DNA of 64,000 bases. Origin: Roseicyclus persicicus (GTDB taxonomy: Bacteria > Pseudomonadota > Alphaproteobacteria > Rhodobacterales > Rhodobacteraceae). Shown here in pieces: positions 9,560-17,883 of this stretch. Position 1 is the first letter of the stretch. Each line of letters begins with the position of its first letter. The notes beneath the pieces were generated by a model, which saw only the letters and a list, made by a program, of their open reading frames with translations, did no database searches and was not told the origin of the DNA. Location: NCBI RefSeq assembly GCF_012395815.1, contig NZ_JAAZQQ010000003.1, forward strand, positions 310,001 to 374,000, written 5' to 3'. Position numbers and translations under genes: made by a program.

Positions 9560-10048
9560 ATGGCGAGTGATGTTGTTTCCGAGAGCAATAGAGAGCTTAG
9601 GTTTGATTTTCCTTGGCCTTTCTGGGCTTACGGAAAGTATGAATTAACCTTTGCGTTTAACGAAGCTGCGCATGCGGTAGGCCAACAGCCTCACTACTTC
9701 GATGTTCATCCCCTGTTTAAGGAACGTCCGCGCTTTATTGTCCTATCTAGCACTGAAAAGCGCTCAGTAGTTGTTTTGGGCGACGGAGATCAGGCACTTG
9801 GTGAGGCTTGGCTGAGAATTGGACTGTTTGTGAAAGGTGGCGGAAGTCTTTTTTCATGGATTTGTGAAACGTATCGATATCGTCGAGCTTGGCGCGATGA
9901 ACTGACAACCGAGATGGATGGGGAGCGCGCTGGTCCCTTTGTTCTGCCTAGTCGGGAGAAGGACCTGATTTGTAGGTTTCGCAGGCATGATCAGGCACTG
10001 ATGCTGGTTTCAGGAACCTTCTTTGCCCGTTTATCGCGTTGCTCTTGA
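9560..10048 (+). CDS. Unknown protein on AT-rich foreign patch (162 aa)
   Basis: I do not recognise this 162-residue protein. It starts at ATG 9560 (MASDVVSESNRELRFDFPWPF) and is rich in aromatic residues and arginine, with no signal peptide or clear membrane helix. Its base composition is strikingly different from everything around it: the 60 bases 9601-9660 contain only 23 G or C, while neighbouring genes are around 70 percent. Codon use includes many TTT, AAA, TTA and GTT. Its 3' end overlaps the last 58 bases of dnaE2 on the other strand. The patch spans roughly 9543-10070. Horizontal transfer is the best explanation. No integrase, transposase or flanking duplication is visible. Confidence 0.6.
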   Translation: MASDVVSESNRELRFDFPWPFWAYGKYELTFAFNEAAHAVGQQPHYFDVHPLFKERPRFIVLSSTEKRSVVVLGDGDQALGEAWLRIGLFVKGGGSLFSWICETYRYRRAWRDELTTEMDGERAGPFVLPSREKDLICRFRRHDQALMLVSGTFFARLSRCS

Positions 10049-12957
10049 AATAAATTACTCCTTGTCAGCCACCGCCGGTCGATCCCCGGGCTCAGCCGGT
10101 CGCGGATCAGCGCCACCGGGTGGGTGCGGAGCGTGAGGCGCAGCGCCACGTAGTCCTCCACCACCGCCTCGCCCTCGTTCATGGCGGGCAGGTGCACCGC
10201 CGGTTCCACGATCCCCTCGCCATCCAGATCGCCCGAGAACAGCGGCAGTTCCCCCTTGGGCGCCAGCGCGCGGGCGGCCCAGAGCGCGTCGCGCCGGGGG
10301 ATGCCGAGGGCGGCGAAGGCGTCCGCTTCGGCCAGGATCGTCAGGGTCCGCGCGTCCAGCCCCGCGCGGCGCCACACGTCCTCGACCGCCGTGTAGCCGT
10401 TGCCGCGGGCCGCCGTCAGCCAGTCGGCCTCCTCCTCCCGCATCGCGCGGATCTGGCGGAACCCCAGCCGCAGCGCCAGCGCGCCGGTCTCGGTGCGTTC
10501 CATCACGTTGTCCCAGTGGCTGCGGTTCACGCAGACGGGCCGCACCTCGACCCCGTGCTCGCGGGCGTCGCGCACGATCTGGGCCGGCGCGTAGAAGCCC
10601 ATCGGCTGGGAGTTCAGCAGCGCGCAGGCGAAGATGCCGGGATGGTGGCGTTTCAGCCAGGCCGAGGCGTAGACCAGCAGGGCAAAGCTGGCGGCGTGGC
10701 TTTCGGGAAAGCCGTAGCTGCCGAAGCCCTCGATCTGGCTGAAACAGCGCTCGGCAAAGGCGTCGTCGTAGCCGTTGGCGCGCATCCCGCGCAGGAAGCG
10801 GGTGCGGAACTCACTGACCGACCCGTGCTTCTTGAAGGTGGCAAGCGACCGGCGCAGGCGGTCGGCCTCGTCGGGGGTGAAGCCCGCGCCGGTGATGGCG
10901 ATCTGCATCGCCTGTTCCTGGAACAGCGGCACCCCCAGCGTCTTGCCCAGCACCCGGCCGAGCTCGTCCGAGGGGAAGCTGACCGGCTCCTCCCCGTTCC
11001 GGCGCCGGATGAAGGGGTGCACCATGTCGCCCTGGATCGGCCCGGGGCGGATGATCGCGACCTGGATCACCAGGTCGTAGAAGCAGCGCGGGCGCATCCG
11101 CGGCAGGAAATTCATCTGCGCGCGGGATTCGACCTGGAACACGCCCAGCGTGTCGGCCCGGCACATCATGTCGTAGACCGCGGGGTCCTCGGGCGGCAGG
11201 GTGGCGAGGTTGTAGTCGGTCTGGTGATGCAGGCGCAGCAGCCCAAAGGCCTTGCGGATGCAGGACAGCATCCCCAGCGCGAGGATATCGACCTTGAGGA
11301 TCCCCAGCGCGTCGATGTCGTCCTTGTCCCAGCAGATGACGGTGCGGTCCTCCATCGTGGCGTTCTCGATCGGCACCAGCTCGTCCAGCCTGCCTTCGGT
11401 GATGACGAAGCCGCCGACATGCTGGCTCAGGTGCCGGGGAAAGCCGATGATCTCCTCGATGAGCGCGATGGTTTGCTTCAGCCGCGGGCTGTCGGGGTCG
11501 AGGCCGATCTCGCGCATTCGGTCGATCTCGGGCCCGTGTTTCGACCATGACCCCCAGATCTGGGAGGACAGCGCCGACAGCACGTCCTCGGACAGGCCCA
11601 TCGCGCGGCCCACCTCGCGCACGGCGCGCTTGCCGCGGTAGTGGATGACGGTGGCGCAAAGGCCGGCCCGGTGGCGGCCGTAGCGTTCGTAGATGTGCTG
11701 GATCACCTCTTCCCGCCGCTCGTGCTCGAAATCGACGTCGATGTCGGGCGGCTCGTTCCGCGCCTCCGAGACGAAGCGTTCGAACACCATCGTCCCGATC
11801 TCGGGGCTGACGGAGGTGACGCCCAGGGCATAGCAGGTGATCGAGTTCGCCGCCGACCCGCGCCCCTGGCACAGGATGTCGCGGGAACGGGCGAAGGCGA
11901 CGATGTCGTGGACGGTGAGGAAATAGGGCTCGTAGCCGAGCTTGCCGATCAGGCGCAGCTCGTGGTCGAGCTGGTTTTGCGCGCGCTCGGGGATGCCCTG
12001 CGGGTAGCGCCAGTGCAGCCCCGCCTGCGCCAGCCGTTTCAGCCGGGCGGCGGCGGTTTCGCCGTCGGCGATCTCGGAGGGGTATTCGTAACGCAAGGAC
12101 CGGATGTCGAAAGCCAGCCGTGCCGCGATCTCATCCGCCCGGTCCACGGCGTCTTCATGCCCGCGGAAGATGCGCCGCATCTCGGCCTCCGACCGCAGGC
12201 GCTGTTCGGCATTGGCCTGCGCGGCGGTGCCCAGCTCCTCGATGCGCAGCCCCTCGCGGATGCAGGTCAGGATGTCGGTCAGCCGCCGGCGCGAGCCGTG
12301 GTGCATGATCGGCCGGGCCGAGGCGACGGTGGGCAGGCCCAGCCGGTCCGCCAGCCGGGCGGCGCGGGTCAGGCGGGCGGCGTCCTGCCCGTCATAGGCC
12401 GGCGCCATCAGGAGGTGCAGTTGCGGGCGCAGCGCCGCGACCAGTCGCTCGGCCCCGGCCAGCCAGCCGGGCGCGGGGCGGTCGGGCGCGTGGAGCAAGA
12501 GCTCCAGCCCCTCCGCGCGGGCCAGCACATCGTCGAGCGCCAGGTCGCAGTCGCCCTTTCTCGTCCTGAGCCGCCCGGTGGACAAAAGGCGGCACAGGCT
12601 GGCCCAGCCGGTCCGGTCGCGCGGCAGGGCGGTGATCGCCATGCCGTCCCGCAGGACAAGGCAGGCGCCGGGCAACAGCCGCGGCACGTGGTCGATGGGG
12701 GCGCGGGGCGGATCGGGCAGATGCGCGGGCTTCGGCGGGCCGACGGGGTCGGCGCGGGCGGCCTCGGCATCGGCGATCTCCTCGGCGATCTTCTTCAGCT
12801 CGGACCAGGCGCGGACCACCCCCGCCACTGAATTGACGTCGGCGATGGCAAAGGCCGACAGGCCCAGCAGCGCGGCGCGGCGCGCGTGTTCCTCGGGGTG
12901 CGAGCCACCGGTGAGGAAGGTGAAGTTGGAGGTGATGGAGAGTTCCGCGAATCCCAT
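9991..12957 (-). CDS. dnaE2: Error-prone DNA polymerase DnaE2, apparently truncated at the C-terminus
   Basis: DnaE2 (ImuC) is the C-family polymerase of the damage-inducible mutasome, working with ImuA and ImuB on lesions. Seen: PHP domain opening FAELSITSNFTFLTGGSHPEE, catalytic aspartates in PPDIDVDF (Asp405, 407, 409 region) and KVDILALG (Asp557), fingers and helix-hairpin-helix regions. The frame has 988 residues, whereas family members are usually about 1050-1170. It diverges after LRTHPVALIRDRL into an AT-rich 20-residue tail (SNLFQEQRDKRAKK...) encoded by the foreign patch, so the C-terminal OB-fold is missing. A LexA-like site lies just upstream (12971-12985). The polymerase core is intact; activity in vivo is uncertain. 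Confidence 0.9.
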   Translation of the reverse strand: MGFAELSITSNFTFLTGGSHPEEHARRAALLGLSAFAIADVNSVAGVVRAWSELKKIAEEIADAEAARADPVGPPKPAHLPDPPRAPIDHVPRLLPGACLVLRDGMAITALPRDRTGWASLCRLLSTGRLRTRKGDCDLALDDVLARAEGLELLLHAPDRPAPGWLAGAERLVAALRPQLHLLMAPAYDGQDAARLTRAARLADRLGLPTVASARPIMHHGSRRRLTDILTCIREGLRIEELGTAAQANAEQRLRSEAEMRRIFRGHEDAVDRADEIAARLAFDIRSLRYEYPSEIADGETAAARLKRLAQAGLHWRYPQGIPERAQNQLDHELRLIGKLGYEPYFLTVHDIVAFARSRDILCQGRGSAANSITCYALGVTSVSPEIGTMVFERFVSEARNEPPDIDVDFEHERREEVIQHIYERYGRHRAGLCATVIHYRGKRAVREVGRAMGLSEDVLSALSSQIWGSWSKHGPEIDRMREIGLDPDSPRLKQTIALIEEIIGFPRHLSQHVGGFVITEGRLDELVPIENATMEDRTVICWDKDDIDALGILKVDILALGMLSCIRKAFGLLRLHHQTDYNLATLPPEDPAVYDMMCRADTLGVFQVESRAQMNFLPRMRPRCFYDLVIQVAIIRPGPIQGDMVHPFIRRRNGEEPVSFPSDELGRVLGKTLGVPLFQEQAMQIAITGAGFTPDEADRLRRSLATFKKHGSVSEFRTRFLRGMRANGYDDAFAERCFSQIEGFGSYGFPESHAASFALLVYASAWLKRHHPGIFACALLNSQPMGFYAPAQIVRDAREHGVEVRPVCVNRSHWDNVMERTETGALALRLGFRQIRAMREEEADWLTAARGNGYTAVEDVWRRAGLDARTLTILAEADAFAALGIPRRDALWAARALAPKGELPLFSGDLDGEGIVEPAVHLPAMNEGEAVVEDYVALRLTLRTHPVALIRDRLSPGIDRRWLTRSNLFQEQRDKRAKKVPETSISA

Positions 12958-12970
12958 GACGCGGGAGTAT

Positions 12971-12985
12971 ATTCACGTTTTGTTC
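12971..12985. promoter_or_regulatory. Near-consensus LexA (SOS) box upstream of dnaE2
   Basis: The plus strand reads ATTCACGTTTTGTTC, that is ATTC-N7-GTTC, one base away from the alphaproteobacterial LexA operator GTTC-N7-GTTC. It ends 13 bases before the dnaE2 start. DnaE2 is a standard LexA target in this class, so control of dnaE2 is likely. The glycosyltransferase at 13083 diverges from the same gap and could be affected too, but nothing suggests it. Confidence 0.6.
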
Positions 12986-13082
12986 TCACGGCGAGTCGCC
13001 TTGGCCGGCCCTCTGCACCGCGCGCTTCCCCCCGCGCGCCCGATTGCCTATCGTCGCCCCACCTGTCCCGGATCGCGGTCCC

Positions 13083-14015
13083 ATGTCCTTGCCCTGTCGC
13101 CTGATCTACGTTCTCGACCGCAACTTCATCGGCTGCACGGCCGTCTCGCTCTATTCCGCCCTGGAAACCGCCGGCGCGCCGCTCGACGTGACGATCTACA
13201 CGGTCGACCTGCAGGACGACCCGCTGGACCTGTTCCACGGCCTCGCCCGGCACCCCAACGCCGCCGCGATCCGCCTGATGCCGATCGACCTGTCGGCCTA
13301 TCCCGAGCAGTTCACCTTCAACCTGCCGCGGGCGACCTGCGGACGGCTTGCCATGGTGGGCCGCGAGGCCGGGCGCGCGGTCTATCTCGACGGGGACACG
13401 CTCGTCCTGCAGGACATCACTGAGTTGCACCGCGCCGACCTGAACGGGCAGCCCCTGGGCGCATCGCTCGACACGCTGGTGCGCAACTGGCTGATGAAGG
13501 CCCGCGCCCGGCGCCGGCCGGGCGGCGAGAAGTACCGCCGCATGTTGGCGCATCGCGGCACCCTCATGCCGAGCGTCGATTTCGACAGCTATTTCAACGC
13601 CGGGGTCCTGTTTTTCGATTTCGACCGCATCCACGCGCTCGGCCTCGTCGACCGCATCATGGATCCGACCCCGATCCGCGGCTACCCGCTGATGGACCAG
13701 GACCACCTGAACGAGATCTTTGCCGGGCGCGTCGCCTTGCTCGACCCGGCCTGGAATTCGCAGTGGGGCAATCTGCACACCGGGAAAGGCATCTACCCGG
13801 CGCCGGAGCGGGCCATGTTCCGGCGGTCCCGGCGCAGCCCCGCGGTGATCCATTACACCGGCCCGCGCAAACCCTGGCTGCCGCTGGGCCCGCGGCGATT
13901 CCTGCGCGCCTTCGGGGTGCAGCAGATCCTGCAGCTCGCCGAGGTCCTGCGCCGCCGCCGGCTTTACCGCGAGGCCGAGGCGCGGATGACCGCGTTCCTG
14001 CAAGGGCGCCCCTGA
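13083..14015 (+). CDS. Glycosyltransferase family 8 protein
   Basis: A 310-residue GT8-type glycosyltransferase, the group that includes LPS glucosyl- and galactosyltransferases. Seen: N-terminal strand RLIYVLDRNF, metal/nucleotide-sugar motif YLDGDTLVL (Asp103-Gly-Asp105), FNAGVLFFDFDRI, DQDHLNEIFAGRV, and the GT8 tail HYTGPRKPWLP. It should transfer a hexose from a UDP-sugar to a surface polysaccharide or lipid on the cytoplasmic face. Start at ATG 13083 gives the canonical beginning; an upstream in-frame ATG at 13044 adds 13 atypical residues. No other sugar gene adjoins it, though capsule-type export genes lie about 10 kb away. Confidence 0.85.
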   Translation: MSLPCRLIYVLDRNFIGCTAVSLYSALETAGAPLDVTIYTVDLQDDPLDLFHGLARHPNAAAIRLMPIDLSAYPEQFTFNLPRATCGRLAMVGREAGRAVYLDGDTLVLQDITELHRADLNGQPLGASLDTLVRNWLMKARARRRPGGEKYRRMLAHRGTLMPSVDFDSYFNAGVLFFDFDRIHALGLVDRIMDPTPIRGYPLMDQDHLNEIFAGRVALLDPAWNSQWGNLHTGKGIYPAPERAMFRRSRRSPAVIHYTGPRKPWLPLGPRRFLRAFGVQQILQLAEVLRRRRLYREAEARMTAFLQGRP

Positions 14016-14049
14016 GCGCCGCGATCCTCCGCGTCCGTCGCGGTCGGGA

Positions 14050-14502
14050 TCAGCCCCCGCAGGCCCCCCGCGTGTGGCAGGCGGACACCGCGTCCAGCGT
14101 GGCGCGGTCGATGCCGAAATGCGCGTTCTGGCTGCAGAGCCCGGGCTCCAGCACCAGCGCGTCGCCGACGCGGCGGAGGAACACCAGCGCCTCGCCCTCG
14201 GGCCCCGTCACCGGGCAGGACAGCGCGTCGCCGCAGTCGTGGCGCAGCGTGAAATCGAGCGTCACCCGCGGGCCGAAGCCGCCGCCGCCCAGTTGCCGGC
14301 CCTGCACCCGCATCGGCACGCTCAGGATGTTGTCCGCCTCGACGCCGGTCCCGGTGACGGTCAGGTCGCCGGCCACCACCACGTAGCTGTGCGGTGAGGC
14401 GGCGATGGCCCGGAAATCCTGCACCGGTTCGGGATCGGGGCAGATGAAGGCGGCGGCGGGGGCGGCTGACAGCAGCGCGAGGCAGAGGGGCAGGGCACGC
14501 AT
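14050..14502 (-). CDS. Secreted hypothetical protein with conserved cysteines (150 aa)
   Basis: A 150-residue protein with a clear signal peptide (MRALPLCLALLSAAPAAAF, cleavage near residue 18-19). The mature part holds six cysteines (CPDPEPV, HDCGDALSCPV, GLCSQNAHF, SACHTRGACGG), consistent with disulfides in the periplasm. The middle (VVVAGDLTVTGTGVEADNILSVPMRVQG) is beta-rich. I do not recognise a named domain. It is the last gene of the minus-strand run from gpmI but is separated from the gene before it by 85 bases, so it may have its own promoter. Confidence 0.7.
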   Translation of the reverse strand: MRALPLCLALLSAAPAAAFICPDPEPVQDFRAIAASPHSYVVVAGDLTVTGTGVEADNILSVPMRVQGRQLGGGGFGPRVTLDFTLRHDCGDALSCPVTGPEGEALVFLRRVGDALVLEPGLCSQNAHFGIDRATLDAVSACHTRGACGG

Positions 14503-14587
14503 GGTGGACCTCGCAAAAGGGTTCTGGCGCCGAGGCTACACCGACCGGGGCCGCGGCCCAAAGACGGGAAATCCGCCGCGGACCGGC

Positions 14588-14881
14588 CTAGGACCGCCGC
14601 CCGCGCAGCCAGTTCCGCAGGGCCTGCCACCCGCCGACTGGCGTGTTGCGGGCCGGTCTCAGGCCATGCTCCACCGCGAGGAAGCCGGTGTTCCGGCGCA
14701 GCGAATCGGCGCGGTCGCGCGCGAAGCGGCGGATGTCGTCCAGCGGATCGAAGACGAGGGTGAAGCCGTACGTCGCGGAGAAGGTTCCGACGGCCAGGTG
14801 CAGGTCCGCCCAGCCCGGGTGATCCGCGTCGAGGATGCAGAGCGCGGCCGCCTCGGACCGCAGCGGGGTGTCGTCGGCCAT
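14588..14881 (-). CDS. Hypothetical protein (97 aa)
   Basis: A 97-residue cytoplasmic-looking protein of unknown function (MADDTPLRSEAAALCILDADHPGWADL...). It has no signal peptide or membrane helix and ends in a basic segment GGWQALRNWLRGRRS. It begins 31 bases after rppH stops, on the same strand, so it may be the distal gene of the gpmI-envC-ctpA-rppH operon. Base composition matches the surroundings and no strong competing frame overlaps it. Confidence 0.55.
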   Translation of the reverse strand: MADDTPLRSEAAALCILDADHPGWADLHLAVGTFSATYGFTLVFDPLDDIRRFARDRADSLRRNTGFLAVEHGLRPARNTPVGGWQALRNWLRGRRS

Positions 14882-14912
14882 CCGGCGCGCGGCCTCCCCG
14901 GTGGTCGCGCGC

Positions 14913-15386
14913 TCAGGCGAGCCCGAACTCGCCCAGAACGGCCTCGTAGATCGGCCGCTTGAACGGCACGATCAGCGCCAGGAGCTCGGCCCCCGTCATC
15001 CAGCGCCAGGCCGAAAACTCCACGTCCTCGTGGGTGAGGTCGATGACCTCCTCGCCGGCATCCAGCCGCATCAGCACCCATTTCTGGGTCTGGCCGCGAT
15101 ACTTGCCGCGGTAGGGCAGCACCTCGGGCGGCAGGTCGTAGGGCAGCCAGTCGGCGGTCTCGGCCAGCACGGTGACGTGGCGCTTTTTCACGCCGGTTTC
15201 CTCGCGCAGCTCGCGCAGGGCCGCATCGACCGGGGTTTCGCCGGCGTCGATCCCGCCCTGCGGCATCTGCCAGGCGGGGTCGGCCATGTCGGCCCGCTGC
15301 CCGGCAAAGACGCGGCCCTGCCCATCGGTCAGGACCACGCCGACGCAGGGCCGGTAGGGCAGGGCCGCGATCTCCTCGGGCGTCAT
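14913..15386 (-). CDS. rppH: RNA pyrophosphohydrolase RppH
   Basis: RppH removes pyrophosphate from the 5' end of transcripts and so starts RNase E-dependent decay; homologues also act on dinucleoside polyphosphates. The 157-residue protein opens YRPCVGVVLTDGQGRVFAGQR and has WQMPQGGID followed by a full Nudix box (Gly44, Glu50, RELREETGV 58-66). The KYRGQTQKWVLMRL segment (about residues 98-111) is characteristic of RppH/NudH rather than MutT. It starts seven bases after ctpA, so it is in the same operon. Confidence 0.95.
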   Translation of the reverse strand: MTPEEIAALPYRPCVGVVLTDGQGRVFAGQRADMADPAWQMPQGGIDAGETPVDAALRELREETGVKKRHVTVLAETADWLPYDLPPEVLPYRGKYRGQTQKWVLMRLDAGEEVIDLTHEDVEFSAWRWMTGAELLALIVPFKRPIYEAVLGEFGLA

Positions 15387-15393
15387 CGCGCCG

Positions 15394-16731
15394 TCAGTTG
15401 CCGCTGGGGCCCAGCGCGTTCAGGCCGGTGAGGATGTCGATGGCGTAGGCCAGCTGGTAATCCTCGTTGCGCAGCCGCGCGGTGGCCTCGGCGATGGCCT
15501 GCTCCGCCTCGAGCTGGCGAAGCTCGTCCTCGGTGAGGGTGGAGTTCTGCAGCGCGCCCCGCAAGCTGGCCTCGTTGCGGCGGCTGGCGGCGCTCTCCTC
15601 CTCCTCCTCGGGCGTTTCCACGACCGGGCGCTGCTCCACCAGGATGTCGGGCGCGATGCCCAGCGCCTGGATCGAGCGGCCCGACGGCGTGTAGTAGAGC
15701 GAGGTGGTCAGCCGGATCGCGCCGTTGCCGGCCAGCGGCATGATCGACTGGACCGAGCCCTTGCCGAAGGTGTTGGTGCCCACGATCACCGCGCGACGGT
15801 GGTCCTGCAGGGCGCCGGCCACGATCTCGGAGGCCGAGGCCGAACCGCCATTGACCAGCACCACCATCGGCAGGCCCTCGATCAGGTCGCCGGGGGTGGC
15901 GTTGTAGCGCTCGCCGTCGGCCGGGTCGCGGCCGCGGGTCGAGACGATCTCGCCCTGCTGGAGGAAGGCGTCCGACACCCGGATCGCCTGGGACAGGAGG
16001 CCGCCCGGGTTGTTGCGCAGGTCGAGCACGACGCCGTTCAGGTTCTCCAGCCCCCCGACCTCCTCGATCATCTCCAGCAGGCCCTCCTGCAGGTTCGGGT
16101 AGGTCTGGTCGTTGAAGGTCGACACCCGCAGGATCGCGGTGTTGCCCTCCAGCCGGTAGCGCACGGCGGTCAGGCGGATGCGGTCGCGCACGATGGTCAG
16201 GTCGAAGGGCTCGTCGGTGCCCTCGCGGACGATGGTGATGGTGATCTCGGAGCCCACCGGCCCGCGCATCAGGTCCACCGCCTGTTCCAGCGTCAGGCCC
16301 AGCAGCGCCTCGCCGTCGACATGGGTGATGAAGTCGCCGGCCTCGACGCCCGCGGCCATGGCGGGGGTGTCGTCCATCGGGGTGATGACGCGGACGAAGC
16401 CGTCCTCCTGCGTCACCTCGATGCCGAGGCCGCCGAACTCGCCGCGGGTCTGCACCTGCATGTCGTCGAAGTCGTTCGGCGGCAGGTAGGAGGAATGCGG
16501 GTCGAGCGAGGTGAGCATGCCGTTGATCGCGGCCTCGATCAGGGCGGCCTCGTCGACCTCCTCGACGTAGTTGGCCCGGATGCGCTCGAAGATGTCGCCG
16601 AACAGGTCCAGCTGCTCGTAGACCGACGCGTTGGCGCGGTCCTCCTGCGCGATCAGGGGCCCGGCCACCTGGGTGCTCAGCAGGACCCCGCCCGCGATGC
16701 CCCCGACGGCAGCGATGATCAGCTTGTTCAT
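15394..16731 (-). CDS. ctpA: Carboxy-terminal processing protease CtpA (S41 family)
   Basis: A 445-residue periplasmic serine protease. Seen: N-terminal signal/anchor (MNKLIIAAVGGIAGGVLLST), PDZ domain (RGEFGGLGIEVTQEDG to GLTLEQAVDLMRGP, about 90-170), and the S41 catalytic core. The catalytic Ser is the middle one of NGGSASASEI (Ser299), and the general-base Lys is in TFGKGSVQS (Lys324), 25 residues later as in the family. An acidic stretch (PEEEEESAASRR) follows the core. CtpA proteases trim peptidoglycan hydrolases and other envelope proteins; lying directly behind an EnvC-type activator, it may act on that system (inference). Confidence 0.95.
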   Translation of the reverse strand: MNKLIIAAVGGIAGGVLLSTQVAGPLIAQEDRANASVYEQLDLFGDIFERIRANYVEEVDEAALIEAAINGMLTSLDPHSSYLPPNDFDDMQVQTRGEFGGLGIEVTQEDGFVRVITPMDDTPAMAAGVEAGDFITHVDGEALLGLTLEQAVDLMRGPVGSEITITIVREGTDEPFDLTIVRDRIRLTAVRYRLEGNTAILRVSTFNDQTYPNLQEGLLEMIEEVGGLENLNGVVLDLRNNPGGLLSQAIRVSDAFLQQGEIVSTRGRDPADGERYNATPGDLIEGLPMVVLVNGGSASASEIVAGALQDHRRAVIVGTNTFGKGSVQSIMPLAGNGAIRLTTSLYYTPSGRSIQALGIAPDILVEQRPVVETPEEEEESAASRRNEASLRGALQNSTLTEDELRQLEAEQAIAEATARLRNEDYQLAYAIDILTGLNALGPSGN

Positions 16732-16749
16732 GGCGTCCCTTCCTTCGAC

Positions 16750-17883
16750 TCAGTCGCGCCCGGTGGCGGTGAACCAATCCGCCGGATCGACGGGGGCGCC
16801 CGCCGCCCGCAGTTCCATATAAAGCGTTTCCGTCAGGCCTCCGCCACCGGATTGCGGCGCGGCGACGATCAATTCTTCGCTGTCCCCGCCCGGGTCGCCG
16901 GGCATCAGCCCCAGCGGCCCGTCGGCGGCCACGATGTCGCCCGCGGCGGCGTAGAGCGTGCCGAGACCCGCCAGAACGAGCAGATAGCCGCCCTCGGGTT
17001 CGAGGATAATGACATTTCCGTAATCGAGAAGCGGCCCGCCGTAGCGCACCGTCGCCGGCCAGGGCGCGGTGACCAGCGCCCGCGGGCGGGTGGCGAGCAC
17101 GAGGCCCGGCCGGGTGACGCCGGCGGCATCCGCCTCGCCGAAGCGGCGCAGGACCGTGCCCAGCACGGGCAGGTCCAGCGTGCCGCGCGCGCCGGCGAAA
17201 TCGGGCAGGTCGGGGGCGGCCTCGGGCGGGTCCGCCGCGAGCAGCGCGGCCAGCGCGTCGAGCGAATCGACGCTCCCGATCAGGTCCGCCATCGCGGCCT
17301 CGTCGCGGATGAAGTTCTCGGGCAGCATCCGGCGGTCGGCGATGGCCTGGCTCAGCTGGGTGCGTGCGTCCTGCGCGCGCTCCAGTGCGGCGCTCAGCTG
17401 GGTCAGCGCGCCGTCCTGCAGGGCGCGCAGCGTCGCCAGCTCCTGCAGCTGGGTGCGGAGCGCGCGGGCCTCCTCGGCCACGGCGGGGGTGACATCCGAC
17501 AGGATCATCCCCGACCGCGCCGTGCCCAGCGCCCCCTCGGGGTGCATCAGGAGGAGCGGCGCGGGCGCCTGCTCGATCGTCTGCAACACGCCCAGAAGCC
17601 GCCCCAGCCGGTCGCGTTCGGCCTCGAACACCAGCAGGATCGTCTGTTCCCTGAGCGCGGCCTGCCGCATCCCCTCGCGCAGCGCGAGCAGCCCTTCCTC
17701 GTAGGCGCGCACGGTCTGGGTCAGCGCCTCGACCCGGTCGCGCGCGCCCTCGGCCTCCAGCAGCGCGAATCCCGCCTGTTCCAGCATCTCGGCCGCGCGT
17801 GCCGCGGTTTCCGCGGCGTCGATCTCGGCCCGGGCCGGGGCGGCCCAGAGCAGCAGCGCGGCGAGGGCGGCACGCAGGATCAT
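16750..17883 (-). CDS. envC: EnvC-like murein hydrolase activator (coiled coil plus degenerate LytM domain)
   Basis: A 377-residue periplasmic protein with a signal peptide (MILRAALAALLLWAAPARA), a long Ala/Glu/Arg-rich coiled coil (about 20-240), and a C-terminal M23/LytM domain. The LytM region (APWPATVRYGGPLLDYGNVIILEPEGGYLLVLAGLG) lacks the zinc-binding histidines of active M23 peptidases, as in EnvC, which activates amidases at the division septum. The ATG overlaps the gpmI stop (ATGA) and the stop is 18 bases from ctpA, so the four genes form one operon. The name follows architecture; some annotators would write only M23 family protein. Confidence 0.85.
   Translation of the reverse strand: MILRAALAALLLWAAPARAEIDAAETAARAAEMLEQAGFALLEAEGARDRVEALTQTVRAYEEGLLALREGMRQAALREQTILLVFEAERDRLGRLLGVLQTIEQAPAPLLLMHPEGALGTARSGMILSDVTPAVAEEARALRTQLQELATLRALQDGALTQLSAALERAQDARTQLSQAIADRRMLPENFIRDEAAMADLIGSVDSLDALAALLAADPPEAAPDLPDFAGARGTLDLPVLGTVLRRFGEADAAGVTRPGLVLATRPRALVTAPWPATVRYGGPLLDYGNVIILEPEGGYLLVLAGLGTLYAAAGDIVAADGPLGLMPGDPGGDSEELIVAAPQSGGGGLTETLYMELRAAGAPVDPADWFTATGRD

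Noticed and set aside
9543-10070. The AT-rich patch as an insertion sequence
   Set aside because: No terminal inverted repeats, target duplication or transposase-like protein could be found.
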